A stretch of 64,000 nt of DNA from Haloechinothrix aidingensis (lineage in GTDB: Bacteria > Actinomycetota > Actinomycetes > Mycobacteriales > Pseudonocardiaceae): positions 734,531 through 798,530 of the forward strand of contig NZ_JACCKD010000002.1 of the NCBI RefSeq assembly GCF_013450155.1. The letters run 5' to 3'. The notes under the pieces were generated by a model. That model ran no database searches. It was not told where the DNA came from and worked only from the letters and a program-made list of their open reading frames with translations. Of the stretch, positions 31,390 through 39,876 are shown piece by piece. The first letter of the stretch is position 1, and the number at the start of each line of letters is the position of its first letter. Position numbers and translations under genes: made by a program.

Positions 31390-33194
31390 GCCTGGTGCCC
31401 GCCGTCCTGGATCGGCGCCCATTCCGGCCCGGTCTCGGCCAGCGCCGGGTCCAGCTTGCCGAACAGGGGCTTCGGCTTGCTCAACGGGCGGTCCACCACG
31501 ATCGGCACGGACTCCCACCGTGCCTGCTCCGTGGTGTAGTCCCCGGTGATGATCGTGTTGACCCGGCCGTCGGTGTCCAGGTCATCCACCTCGGACAGTT
31601 CCGGCTGGGCTGCCCACACCCCGGTACCGCCGAGCAGCTCGTGCACCTGCTGGGCCGCGTGCGGCAGGAACGGGGTCAGCAGCGTGTTGGCGTCGGAGAC
31701 CACCTGCAGGGTCGTGTGCAACACGGTGTCCCTGCGCTCCTGGTCGTCGGCGAGCTTCCACGGCGCCTGCTCGGAGATGTACTTGTTGGCCGCCGACACC
31801 ACCCGCATGGCCTCGGCTGTGGCCGCGCGGAACCGGGAACGCTCCAGGTGTGCCCCGACGGCATCGAAGGCGCCCCGTGCCGTCGCCTTGAGCTCCTCGT
31901 CGTCCCGGGTGGGCGTGCCGGGGCGCGGGATCGCGCCGACGTTCTTGTGCGCCATCGACACCGCCCGGTTGACCAGGTTGCCCCATTCGTTGGCCAGCTC
32001 GAAGTTGATCCTGCGGACGAACTCGTCCCAGGTGAAATCCACGTCCTGGGTCTCGGGCCCGGCCGCCGAGATGAAGTAGCGCAGCGTGTCCGGGCCGAAG
32101 TCCCGCAGGAAGTCCCTCAGGTAGATGACGGTACCGCGCGAGGTGGAGAACTTGGAGCCGCTCATGGTGAGGTACTCGCTGGAGGCGATCTCGCTCGGCA
32201 GGTTCAGCTCGCCGTAGGGCCCCACCTCACCCCCGGTGTCCCCCGCGCCGTTGTGGCCGAGCAGCAGGGCAGGCCAGATCTGGGCGTGGAAGGTGATGTT
32301 GTCCTTGCCCATGAAGTACACCTGACGGGCGTCCGGTGCGTTCCACCACTGTCGCCACGCGTCCGGGTCGCCGCTGCGGCGCGCCCATTCCACACTCGCC
32401 GAGAAGTAGCCGATCACCGCGTCGAACCAGACGTAGAGGCGTTTCATGGACTGGTCGCGCCACCCGTCCAGCGGGATCGGCACGCCCCAGTCCAGATCCC
32501 GGGTGATCGGCCGGGGCCGCATGTCCTCGACCAGGTTCTTGGTGAAGTTCAGGACGTTGGATCGCCAGTTCGTCTTCGTGGACAACCACGAGCCGAGAGC
32601 ATCGGTGAACGCGGGCAGGTCGAGGAACAGGTGCTCGGTCTCGACGAACTCCGGCTTCTCCCCGTTGATGCGGGAGACCGGCCTGATCAGCTCGGCCGCG
32701 TCGAGCTGATTGCCGCAACTGTCGCACTGGTCGCCCCGCGCCCCGTCGGAACCGCAGAGCGGGCAGGTGCCTTCGATGTAGCGGTCGGGCAGCGTCCGCC
32801 CCGTCGACGGGCTCACCGCGCCGGTGGTGGTCTTCGGGATGATGTAGCCGTTGTGGTGCAACGCGCGGAAGATGTCCTGCACCACCGCGTAGTGGTTGCC
32901 TGTGGTGGTCCTGGTGTACATGTCGTAGGTGACCCCGAGGCCGCGCAGGTCCTCGGCGACGACCTTGTGGTACTTGTCGGCCGTCTCGCGCGGGGTGAGC
33001 CCTTCCTTCTCGGCCTGCACCAGGATCGGTGTGCCGTGCTCGTCGCTGCCGGAGACCATGAGCACGTTGTTGCCGACCATTCGCTGGTAGCGGGCGAAGA
33101 CGTCGGAAGGAACGCCGATACCGGAAACGTGGCCAATGTGGCGAGGACCGTTGGCATAGGGCCAGGCCACCGCGGTCAACACAGGTGTGCTCAT
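31386..33194 (-). CDS. metG: Methionyl-tRNA synthetase
   Basis: This class I synthetase charges tRNA-Met. HIGH is at residues 19-22 (PRHIGH). A zinc knuckle [18 protein letters not shown] lies near 143-160. The second signature is [11 protein letters not shown] near 345, where KFSTS replaces the usual KMSKS. The anticodon-binding alpha domain follows. I start at the ATG at 33194 ([16 protein letters not shown]); a TTG three codons upstream is in frame. The 602-residue protein lacks a C-terminal tRNA-binding EMAP-like domain. The gene is followed by tatD with a four-base overlap. Confidence 0.97.
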   Translation of the reverse strand: MSTPVLTAVAWPYANGPRHIGHVSGIGVPSDVFARYQRMVGNNVLMVSGSDEHGTPILVQAEKEGLTPRETADKYHKVVAEDLRGLGVTYDMYTRTTTGNHYAVVQDIFRALHHNGYIIPKTTTGAVSPSTGRTLPDRYIEGTCPLCGSDGARGDQCDSCGNQLDAAELIRPVSRINGEKPEFVETEHLFLDLPAFTDALGSWLSTKTNWRSNVLNFTKNLVEDMRPRPITRDLDWGVPIPLDGWRDQSMKRLYVWFDAVIGYFSASVEWARRSGDPDAWRQWWNAPDARQVYFMGKDNITFHAQIWPALLLGHNGAGDTGGEVGPYGELNLPSEIASSEYLTMSGSKFSTSRGTVIYLRDFLRDFGPDTLRYFISAAGPETQDVDFTWDEFVRRINFELANEWGNLVNRAVSMAHKNVGAIPRPGTPTRDDEELKATARGAFDAVGAHLERSRFRAATAEAMRVVSAANKYISEQAPWKLADDQERRDTVLHTTLQVVSDANTLLTPFLPHAAQQVHELLGGTGVWAAQPELSEVDDLDTDGRVNTIITGDYTTEQARWESVPIVVDRPLSKPKPLFGKLDPALAETGPEWAPIQDGGHQA

Positions 33195-33281
33195 GGTCGC
33201 CAAGCCTACGGATACGGCGTCACCGCGCGGCCGGTGGCCTTACCCTACGAGCGGGGCGTCTATCAGCGGGTGGAGGTGGCG

Positions 33282-33881
33282 ATGTCGGCGACGCGGCTGC
33301 TCGTACTCGGCGTGGTGCGCATGTACGGCACGGCGCACGGGTACCAGGTGCGCAGGGAGCTGCACACCTGGTCGGCCGATCGGTGGGCCAACGCCCAGCC
33401 CGGCTCGATCTACCACGCGCTGAAGAAGATGGCGGCCGAGGGCCTGCTCGAGCCGGTGGAATCCGGACCGGGCAAGGCCGGGCCCGAACGGACCACGTAT
33501 CGCCTGACCACGGACGGGCAGACGGACTACCAGGTGTTGCTTGCCCGCGCGTTGACCGAGGTGAGCAACGACCCGCAGAACGCGTATGCGTTCTGCGCGG
33601 CGCTGGCCCTGCTGCCGACCCTGCCCCGCGAACGTGCCGTCAACCTGCTCAGCCAGCGCGTCAACGAGTTGCGAGCCGCCCGCAGCAACTGCGCGCTGAC
33701 CATGGAGTCCGCGGGCAACTGGGGTGAGCCCGAGCACGTCGCCGAGATGTACCGGCTGTGGTTCACGCAGCTGGACGCCACGATCGGGTGGGCGACGGAC
33801 TTGATCGATCGACTGGAATCCGGGCAGTACACGATGGCCGACGACTCCTCGCGGGCGTTCGGCGCCCCGGGCAGCGCCTGA
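33282..33881 (+). CDS. PadR-family transcriptional regulator
   Basis: The 199-residue protein starts MSATRLLVLGVVRMYGTAHG with GGAGGTG five bases upstream. It has the PadR winged helix (YQVRRELHTWSADRWANAQPG, SIYHALKKMAAEGLLEPVES; about 1-95) and a helical C-terminal dimerisation domain. PadR proteins repress drug-efflux or phenolic-acid genes and are released by the compound. The DrrA-like and DrrB-like genes follow in the same direction, and a perfect palindrome lies between, so this is very likely their repressor. Confidence 0.94.
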   Translation: MSATRLLVLGVVRMYGTAHGYQVRRELHTWSADRWANAQPGSIYHALKKMAAEGLLEPVESGPGKAGPERTTYRLTTDGQTDYQVLLARALTEVSNDPQNAYAFCAALALLPTLPRERAVNLLSQRVNELRAARSNCALTMESAGNWGEPEHVAEMYRLWFTQLDATIGWATDLIDRLESGQYTMADDSSRAFGAPGSA

Positions 33882-33931
33882 GCGCGGGCCGTCATTCCGT
33901 TTGACGGGCCGTGCGGAGCGTGCCACGATCC

Positions 33932-33953
33932 ATATAGTCAAGTTTGACTATAT
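33932..33953. promoter_or_regulatory. Perfect 22-bp palindrome, probable PadR operator
   Basis: ATATAGTCAA and TTGACTATAT form perfect 10-bp arms around a central GT. The element is strikingly AT-rich for this genome and ends 17 bases before the GTG of the ABC ATPase gene. It contains TATAGT, a plausible -10 element, so bound repressor would block transcription of the pump. The adjacent upstream gene encodes a PadR regulator. Confidence 0.8.
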
Positions 33954-33970
33954 CTACTGAGGGGACTCTC

Positions 33971-34978
33971 GTGATCATTACTGATCGGCTGTCCCGGCGG
34001 TACACCGCGCGTGACCGCACGATCGATGCCGTCAAAGGTGTCAGCATGCGGGTCGACGCCGGTGAGATCGTCGGGTTCCTCGGCCCGAACGGGGCGGGCA
34101 AGACCACCACGCTGCGCATGCTCACCACGTTGCTGCGCCCGACGGCGGGCACCGCATCGATCGCGGGCTACGACCTGCACACGGCACCGCGCGAGATCCG
34201 CAAACGGATCGGCTACGTCGCCCAGAGCGGCGGTGCCGCCCAGGAATGCACGGTCGCCGACGAGCTCGAGCTCCAGGGCAGGTTGTACCGGCTTTCCAAG
34301 GTCCACGCCCGGCGCAAGGCAGCCGAGCTGGTCGAACGCTTCGAGCTGGGTGGCCTCGAACGCCGCCGAGTGAGGACGCTGTCCGGGGGCCAGCGCCGCA
34401 GGCTCGACATCGCGCTGGGGCTGGTCCACTCCCCGGACGTCGTCTTCCTCGACGAGCCCAGCACCGGTCTCGACCCGCAGAGCAGGGCCAACCTCTGGGA
34501 GCACATCCGCGCGTTGCGCGACGAGCAGGGCGTGACCGTGTTCCTCACCACGCATTACCTGGACGAAGCCGACGCCCTGGCCGGCAGGCTCCTCGTCATC
34601 GACCACGGGGAGATCGTGGCTGAGGGCAGTCCCGACGAGCTGAAGGCCCGTGTCTCCGGTGACGGTGTCACCGTCGGTGTCGACGACGCCGACGGCTCCG
34701 CCCGGGCCGCCGCGACGGCCGTCAGCGGCGTCGACGGGGTACACGAGCTCTCCATCGCCGACGGCACGCTGGAGTTCCGCGTACCACGCGGAGACGTCGC
34801 GATACCCGAGCTCATCCGCGCTATGGATGCCGCGGGGGTCGCGATGACGTCGCTGCACGTTCACCGCCCCACGCTGGACGACGTCTTCCTCACCCTGACG
34901 GGGCGGAGCCTGCGCGATGCCGAGCACTCGACGGAGCCTGCCGAGCAGGAGGGGAAGGAGGCCGAGCATGCTGCGTGA
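33971..34978 (+). CDS. DrrA-type ABC transporter ATP-binding protein
   Basis: The 335-residue ATPase of the daunorubicin-resistance family has Walker A GPNGAGKTTT, the Q-loop YVAQSGGAAQ, LSGGQRRRLDIAL and VVFLDEPSTGLDP. It also has the H-loop TTHYLDEAD and the DrrA-type C-terminal extension ending HVHRPTLDDVFLTLTGRSL. It energises export of a hydrophobic compound with the permease encoded next. The GTG at 33971 (VIITDRLSRRYTARD) has GAGGGG six bases upstream; an in-frame ATG at 33944 lies inside the palindrome. The stop overlaps the permease start by 11 bases. Confidence 0.94.
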   Translation: MIITDRLSRRYTARDRTIDAVKGVSMRVDAGEIVGFLGPNGAGKTTTLRMLTTLLRPTAGTASIAGYDLHTAPREIRKRIGYVAQSGGAAQECTVADELELQGRLYRLSKVHARRKAAELVERFELGGLERRRVRTLSGGQRRRLDIALGLVHSPDVVFLDEPSTGLDPQSRANLWEHIRALRDEQGVTVFLTTHYLDEADALAGRLLVIDHGEIVAEGSPDELKARVSGDGVTVGVDDADGSARAAATAVSGVDGVHELSIADGTLEFRVPRGDVAIPELIRAMDAAGVAMTSLHVHRPTLDDVFLTLTGRSLRDAEHSTEPAEQEGKEAEHAA

Positions 34979-35735
34979 CACCTGGCTGATCTTCCGGCGC
35001 GACCTTGTGCTGTCGGTACGCAACCCGACCTGGCTCTTCATCCAGCTCATGCAGCCGGTGCTCTACCTCGTGCTGTTCGGTCCCCTGCTGGCTACGGTCG
35101 CCGAGCACACACCCGGCTTCCCGCCCGGTGACGGCTGGACGGTATTCACACCGGCGTTGCTGGTCATGTTGACGCTGTTCGGTACAGCGTTCGTCGGGTT
35201 CTCGCTGCTGGCGGACTACCGCTCCGGAGTCGTCGAGCGGCTCCGCGTGACTCCGGCGAGCAGGCTGGCGTTGTTGCTCGGCAAGGTCGGCGTCGTGGCC
35301 ATGCAGGCGACCGTGCAGGCCATCCTGCTGCTGACCCTGGCCGCCGTGGCGTTCGGTGTGCGCGCGCCGCTGTCCGGGATCGTGCTGGCTCTGGTCATCG
35401 GCGCGCTGCTGGCGACGACGATCGCTTCCTCGTCCTACGCACTCGCCCTGCGCGTCAGGAGCGAGGACGCCTTCCCTGCCCTGCTCAACGCGATCCTGCT
35501 GCCGCTGTTACTGCTGTCCGGGATCCTGCTGCCGATCACTACGGGACTGGCGCCCGAGTGGCTGTACACGCTCTCGCGGATCAACCCGTTCCGCTACGTG
35601 GTCGACGCGCAGCGTGCCGCGTTCCGCGGGGACTTCGCGGCCGACGCGCTGTTGACCGGGAGCATCGTTCTCGTCCTGCTCGCCGGGCTCGCGATCACCT
35701 GGGGCGCGCACACATTCCGCAGGGAGAGCGCATGA
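34968..35735 (+). CDS. DrrB-type ABC-2 transporter permease
   Basis: The 255-residue protein has six predicted membrane segments (for example LFIQLMQPVLYLVLFGPLLA, LLPLLLLSGILLPI, SIVLVLLAGLAITWGAHTF) and the ABC-2 motif near LSRINPFRYVVDAQR. The start at 34968 (MLRDTWLIFRRDLVLSVRNP) is preceded by AAGGAGG. It overlaps the DrrA-like gene, so the pump is made from one message under the PadR repressor. The substrate cannot be inferred; the family covers drugs and glycolipids. Confidence 0.94.
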   Translation: MLRDTWLIFRRDLVLSVRNPTWLFIQLMQPVLYLVLFGPLLATVAEHTPGFPPGDGWTVFTPALLVMLTLFGTAFVGFSLLADYRSGVVERLRVTPASRLALLLGKVGVVAMQATVQAILLLTLAAVAFGVRAPLSGIVLALVIGALLATTIASSSYALALRVRSEDAFPALLNAILLPLLLLSGILLPITTGLAPEWLYTLSRINPFRYVVDAQRAAFRGDFAADALLTGSIVLVLLAGLAITWGAHTFRRESA

Positions 35736-35796
35736 GGACGCCGGGGTACACCCTCCCGGGTGAGCGGCGGTGGTACGCGCGCGCGACGATGGGGGT

Positions 35797-37164
35797 ATGC
35801 GATTGGTGCGCAGGCCCCTCCCGTCCACCCAGCTGCCGGAGCAGGTGCTCCCGCTGCTGGACGTGCGGGCCCGCGACGCAGGCCTTCCGCCGCCCGCCGC
35901 GCTGACCGGGGAGTGGTTCGGCTCGCGTGCCATCATCGCCCCTGCCGTGCGCATCACCGCCTGCCCCGGCGCGAACGCGGCCTTCGCGGTACCCGCCGCC
36001 CAGCCGGAGGTCGACTGCGACGTGCCGGGGGCGGTGGGCGGCGGCTGGATCGGATACCTCGCCTACGACCTGACCGACCCCTCCGCGCGGCAAGGGGCAC
36101 TGCCCCCGGCGGGATGGGGGTGGGCCGACCACGTACTGCGCCTGGACACCGACGGCCAATGGTGGTTCGAGGCGCTCGTCGAGGACGGCGACGGCGACCC
36201 CACCGAGCTCGCGGACGAGCTGGCCGAGTTGCTCCGCGCCCCGGAGCCCGTCCGGCAGCCGGACGGGTGGGCCCCGACCACGCTGCGCCGCCCGCCCGGC
36301 GAGACGCACCGGAACGCCGTGTCCGCGTGTATCGACGCCATCGGGCGCGGCGAGGTCTTCCAGACCAATATCTGCACGCGGCTGACCGGCACGTTCGTCG
36401 GGTCCCCCGCTGAGCTGTTCGCCGAGGGGATCACCGCCATGCGTCCACGCAGGGCCGCCTACCTCGCGGGCCCGTGGGGTGCGGTCGCTTCCCTGTCCCC
36501 CGAGCTGTTCCTGGCACGGCACGGAACCAGGGTGCACTCCACCCCGATCAAGGGAACCCTGCCGCGACGCGGCCCGGCCGACGACGCCAACGCCAGGCTG
36601 CTGCGCGAGTCCGAGAAGGACGTCGCGGAGAACGTCATGATCACCGATCTCGTCCGCAACGACCTGGGCAGGGTGAGCACGGTCGGCACGGTCGGGGTCC
36701 CCGAGCTACTCACGGTCCGGGAAGCTCCCGGGGTCTGGCATCTCGAGTCGACCGTCGCGGGCACCCTCGCCCCGGAAGCCAGCGACGAGGATCTGCTGCG
36801 GGCCACCTTCCCGCCCGGCTCGGTGACCGGCGCCCCCAAACCGCGCGCCCTTGACCTCATCGCCGAGCTCGAGCCCGCCCCTCGCGGGGTGTACTGCGGG
36901 TCGATCGGCCTGGCGTCGCCGGTGGCGGGCACGGAGCTCAACGTCGCGATCCGCACGCTCGAGCTGCACAGGAACGGTTCGGGTGCGTTCGATGTCGAGC
37001 TCGGGGTCGGCGGCGGGATCACGGCGTCGTCCGATCCCGAACTCGAATGGCAGGAGTGCCTGCACAAGGCCGCTCCCCTCGAACGGCTGCTCGGCACCCC
37101 GCCCACGCCGGGGCGTCGCGGTGACGAGCCCGAACGCCTCATCGCTGGGGGGAGCCGAAGGTGA
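35797..37164 (+). CDS. pabB: Aminodeoxychorismate synthase component I
   Basis: PabB aminates chorismate to aminodeoxychorismate for folate. The 455-residue chorismate-binding protein carries GRGEVFQTNICTRLTG, the STPIKGTLPRRG segment, KDVAENVMITDLVRNDLGRV, FPPGSVTGAPKPRALDLI and YCGSIGLASP. PIKGT and the neighbourhood (pabB next to metG/rsmI in mycobacteria) favour PabB over TrpE. The start at 35797 (MRLVRRPLP) follows a GGGGGT. Its stop codon lies inside the left arm of a long hairpin. No glutaminase partner (pabA) is in the window. Confidence 0.9.
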   Translation: MRLVRRPLPSTQLPEQVLPLLDVRARDAGLPPPAALTGEWFGSRAIIAPAVRITACPGANAAFAVPAAQPEVDCDVPGAVGGGWIGYLAYDLTDPSARQGALPPAGWGWADHVLRLDTDGQWWFEALVEDGDGDPTELADELAELLRAPEPVRQPDGWAPTTLRRPPGETHRNAVSACIDAIGRGEVFQTNICTRLTGTFVGSPAELFAEGITAMRPRRAAYLAGPWGAVASLSPELFLARHGTRVHSTPIKGTLPRRGPADDANARLLRESEKDVAENVMITDLVRNDLGRVSTVGTVGVPELLTVREAPGVWHLESTVAGTLAPEASDEDLLRATFPPGSVTGAPKPRALDLIAELEPAPRGVYCGSIGLASPVAGTELNVAIRTLELHRNGSGAFDVELGVGGGITASSDPELEWQECLHKAAPLERLLGTPPTPGRRGDEPERLIAGGSRR

Positions 37165-37208
37165 CATCGGCTCCATCTAGGGAGCCCGATGTCACCTTCG
37201 GCTCCCCC
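37147..37208. terminator. Long hairpin overlapping the pabB stop
   Basis: The segment starting GGGGGAGCCGAAGGTGACAT at 37147 pairs over about 27 bases with the reverse-complementary segment ending at 37208, with one bulged G and a six-base loop (ATCTAG). The pabB TGA (37162-37164) sits inside the left arm, so the last six codons are part of the stem. No T-run follows. The MFS gene starts 51 bases later, and the segment between (CATATAGTTTGCGTAGCTAA) holds TATAGT and GTTT...AAAC half-sites that could be its promoter or operator. Confidence 0.8.
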
Positions 37209-37258
37209 TGGCACATATAGTTTGCGTAGCTAAACAGTCAGGGAAGGGGGCGCGGTTG

Positions 37259-38518
37259 GTGTCCACGCGTGGCGCCACAGCACCGGCGCGGTCGCTTCCC
37301 CGCGAGGTATGGGTGCTGGCCAGTGCGAACTTCCTGATCGCCGCCGGGTTCGGCATCGTCGCGCCCGCCATCCCGATGTTCGCGCGCACCTTCGACGTCA
37401 GCGTCACGGCCGCCTCGTTCGTCGTCAGCGCGTTCGCCCTGGCCCGCCTGGTCTTCGCGCCGGTAGCGGGCAAGGGAGTATCCCTTCTCGGCGAGCGCCG
37501 TATCTACCTCAGCGGGCTGCTCATCGTCGCGGTATCCACCGGGGCTGCCGCCTTCGCCGCCAGCTACACCCAGCTCGTGCTGTTCCGCTCGTTCGGCGGT
37601 ATCGGCTCGACCATGTTCACCGTCTCGGCGATCGCCCTGCTGATCAGGGTCACCCCCGCGGAGCTGCGCGGCAGGGCCTCCGGGCTGTTCGGGGCGGGTT
37701 TCCTCGCGGGCAACGTCACCGGACCGCTGGCCGGCAGCGGGCTGATCACCATCAACCTGCGCGCCCCGTTCCTGTTCTACGCCGTGCTACTGATCATCGC
37801 GACGGTGCTCGTGTGGCTCCTGCTGCGGCGCTCCCCGCTCATCGCCGAGGTGGACAGCAACGAAGCCCCCGCCGTCCGGCTGGCGGACGCGCTGCGGGAC
37901 CACGCCTACCGCTCCGCGCTGCTGGCCAACTTCGCCACCGGCTGGGCCGTGTTCGGCGTGCGGGTCTCGCTGGTCCCGCTGTTCATCGTCGAGGTGCTGC
38001 GGCAGGAGGAAGCCTTCGCCGGGATCGCGTTCGCGGTGTTCGCCGCGGCCAACCTGGTCATGCTCATGCCGGCAGGCAGGGTGGCCGACCGCATCGGGCG
38101 CAAGCCACTGGTGCTGCTCGGGCTGCTGGCCTCGGCCGGTGGCACCAGCTGGATCGGGTTCAGCGACTCGATCACCGAATTCATGATCGCCACGGTGGTG
38201 GCCGGTATCGGCACCGGCATGCTGCAACCACCGAAGCAAGCCACCGTGGCCGACGTCGTCGGCTCGCGGGGTCGCGGCGGCCCCGTCCTGGCCACGTTCC
38301 AGATGTCCGCCGACATCGGCGCGATCATCGGCCCCCTCGCCGCAGGCGCGCTGGCCGACGGCATCTCCTACCCGGTCGCGTTCCTCGTCACCGGCATGCT
38401 GAGCCTCGTCGCCGCACTGGTGTGGCTGCCTGCCAGGGAAACCCTGCCACCAGCCGAAGGTTCGCGGCACCCGGCACCCGAGCAGTCCTGCGAGCTCGAC
38501 ACCCGGGAACAGCACTAG
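37259..38518 (+). CDS. Major facilitator superfamily transporter
   Basis: The 419-residue protein has twelve hydrophobic segments in two halves. The loop after the second segment lacks the full antiporter motif but has ALARLVFAPVAGKGVSLLGERR; the second half has GRVADRIGRKPLVLLG. It is likely a drug/H+ type exporter (MFS with TetA-like features), substrate unknown. GTG at 37259 is taken as the start with GGAAGGGGG eight bases upstream; the adjacent TTG at 37256 is equally possible. No regulator is next to it, and it converges on rsmI across the 68-bp repeats. Confidence 0.88.
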   Translation: MSTRGATAPARSLPREVWVLASANFLIAAGFGIVAPAIPMFARTFDVSVTAASFVVSAFALARLVFAPVAGKGVSLLGERRIYLSGLLIVAVSTGAAAFAASYTQLVLFRSFGGIGSTMFTVSAIALLIRVTPAELRGRASGLFGAGFLAGNVTGPLAGSGLITINLRAPFLFYAVLLIIATVLVWLLLRRSPLIAEVDSNEAPAVRLADALRDHAYRSALLANFATGWAVFGVRVSLVPLFIVEVLRQEEAFAGIAFAVFAAANLVMLMPAGRVADRIGRKPLVLLGLLASAGGTSWIGFSDSITEFMIATVVAGIGTGMLQPPKQATVADVVGSRGRGGPVLATFQMSADIGAIIGPLAAGALADGISYPVAFLVTGMLSLVAALVWLPARETLPPAEGSRHPAPEQSCELDTREQH

Positions 38519-38520
38519 CG

Positions 38521-38836
38521 GCTACCGGCGCCGCGTCACTCCTCGGCACGCGCGGCGAGTACAGCAGTGTTCATCCAGCCACCGCGTGACCACCAACGCC
38601 ACCTCACTCCTCGGCACGCGCGGCGAGTACAGCAGTGTTCATCCGGCCGCCGCGTAGCCACCAACGCCGCGTCACTCCTCGGCACGCGCGGCGAGTACAG
38701 CAGTGTTCATCCGGCCGCCGCGTAGCCACCAACGCCGCGTCACTCCTCGGCACGCGCGGCGAGTACAGCAGTGTTCATCCGGCCGCCGCGTAGCTACCAG
38801 CGCCGCGTCATTCCTCGGCACGGGCGGCGAGTACAG
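38521..38836. repeat. 68-bp tandem repeat, four full copies, built on the rsmI 3' end
   Basis: The sequence TCACTCCTCGGCACGCGCGG recurs at 38536, 38604, 38672 and 38740, and as TCATTCCTCGGCACGGGCGG at 38808, exactly 68 bases apart. The fifth occurrence is the stop codon and last codons of rsmI itself. On the minus strand each unit reads ATG AAC ACT GCT then codons for VLAARAEE and TGA, the same C-terminal residues that rsmI encodes. Copies two to four are nearly identical; the first differs at a few bases. The repeats fill the whole 289-base gap between the convergent MFS and rsmI genes. Confidence 0.93.
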
Positions 38837-39662
38837 CCGCGTACAGGGCGTTCTTCGAGGCGCCGTGCTCGGCGGCGACCGCGGCGGCTGCCGTCTTGAG
38901 GCGCTCGCCACGCTCGGTGCGCTGCCGCACGACCGCGACGAGCTCCGCCAGGTCAGGCTCCCTGGCGACCGCCCCGGCCAGGACAACCGTGACCTCCCCA
39001 CGCACGCCCTCGGCCGCCCATTCGGCCAGCTCGGCAAGGCTGCCGCGGCGTACCTCCTCGTACGGTTTGGTCAGCTCACGGCACACCGCCGCCCGGCGCT
39101 GCGCACCCAGCACCCGCACCGCGTCCGCGAGCGTGCTCGCCACCCGATGCGGGGACTCGAAGAACACCGCCGTGCGCGGCTCGTCGCGTAACCCGCTGAG
39201 GAAACGTTCCCGCTCCCCCGGCTTGCGCGGGGCGAACCCCTCGAAACAGAAGCGGTCCGGAGGGAACCCCGACAGCGCCAACGCGGTGGTGACAGCGGAC
39301 GGGCCGGGCAGGCACGTGACCGGAAGGTCCTCGTCCACGCACGCCGACACCAGGCGGTATCCGGGATCCGAGACGCTGGGCATACCCGCGTCGGTAACCA
39401 GCAGCACCGTCTCGCCCGCCCGAACCGCCTCGACAAGGGCGGGGATGCGCGCTGCCTCCACGGCGTCGTAGAAGCTCACCATCCTGCCGCGCGGTGTGAC
39501 CCCGAGCGCGGTGGCCAGCGATCGGGTCCTGCGGGTGTCCTCCGAGGCCACGACATCGGCCGAGGCCAGCGACTCGACCAGCCGGGGCGAGGCGTCTCGG
39601 GAGTCGCCGAGGGGTGTCGCGGCCAGCACGAGCCACCCTACGCTCTGGTGATCTGTCGACAT
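38808..39662 (-). CDS. rsmI: 16S rRNA (cytidine1402-2'-O)-methyltransferase
   Basis: RsmI methylates the ribose of C1402 in the ribosomal P site. The 284-residue protein has the tetrapyrrole-methylase fold with LVLAATPLGDSRDASPR, ASEDTRRTRSL, LLVTDAGMPSVSDPGYRLV, TCLPGPSAVTTALALSGFP and FFESPHRVASTL. It lies divergent from pmt as in M. tuberculosis (Rv1003-Rv1002c). The ATG at 39662 has AAGGGA close upstream. The gene's final 27 bases are the founder-like end of the 68-bp repeat array that follows it. Confidence 0.96.
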   Translation of the reverse strand: MSTDHQSVGWLVLAATPLGDSRDASPRLVESLASADVVASEDTRRTRSLATALGVTPRGRMVSFYDAVEAARIPALVEAVRAGETVLLVTDAGMPSVSDPGYRLVSACVDEDLPVTCLPGPSAVTTALALSGFPPDRFCFEGFAPRKPGERERFLSGLRDEPRTAVFFESPHRVASTLADAVRVLGAQRRAAVCRELTKPYEEVRRGSLAELAEWAAEGVRGEVTVVLAGAVAREPDLAELVAVVRQRTERGERLKTAAAAVAAEHGASKNALYAAVLAARAEE

Positions 39663-39876
39663 GTTTCCCTTCGTCCCCGCGCGGAACCGGCCACGACGCT
39701 ACAGCCGTTCCGCCTCGATCTCTGGCGCGGCCGGCCCGGACCCCCTGCCCACCGGCATGTGTGCGGGCCTCCCGGGCTCCGGCCGCGCACTGGCGCCGCA
39801 TAGCATTGTCCCTCGTGCCGGTGCTTATCGCGATGCGCGTGCGAACGCGGTCGCTCGACACGACGCGGGACGACTC

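Noticed and set aside
35797-37164. Anthranilate synthase component I (TrpE)
   Set aside because: The PIKGT-type segment and the metG/rsmI neighbourhood match PabB, and no trp gene is close.
38536-38836. Possible CRISPR array
   Set aside because: The 68-base units are identical throughout, with no unique spacers, no 23-37-base direct repeat and no cas gene in the window.
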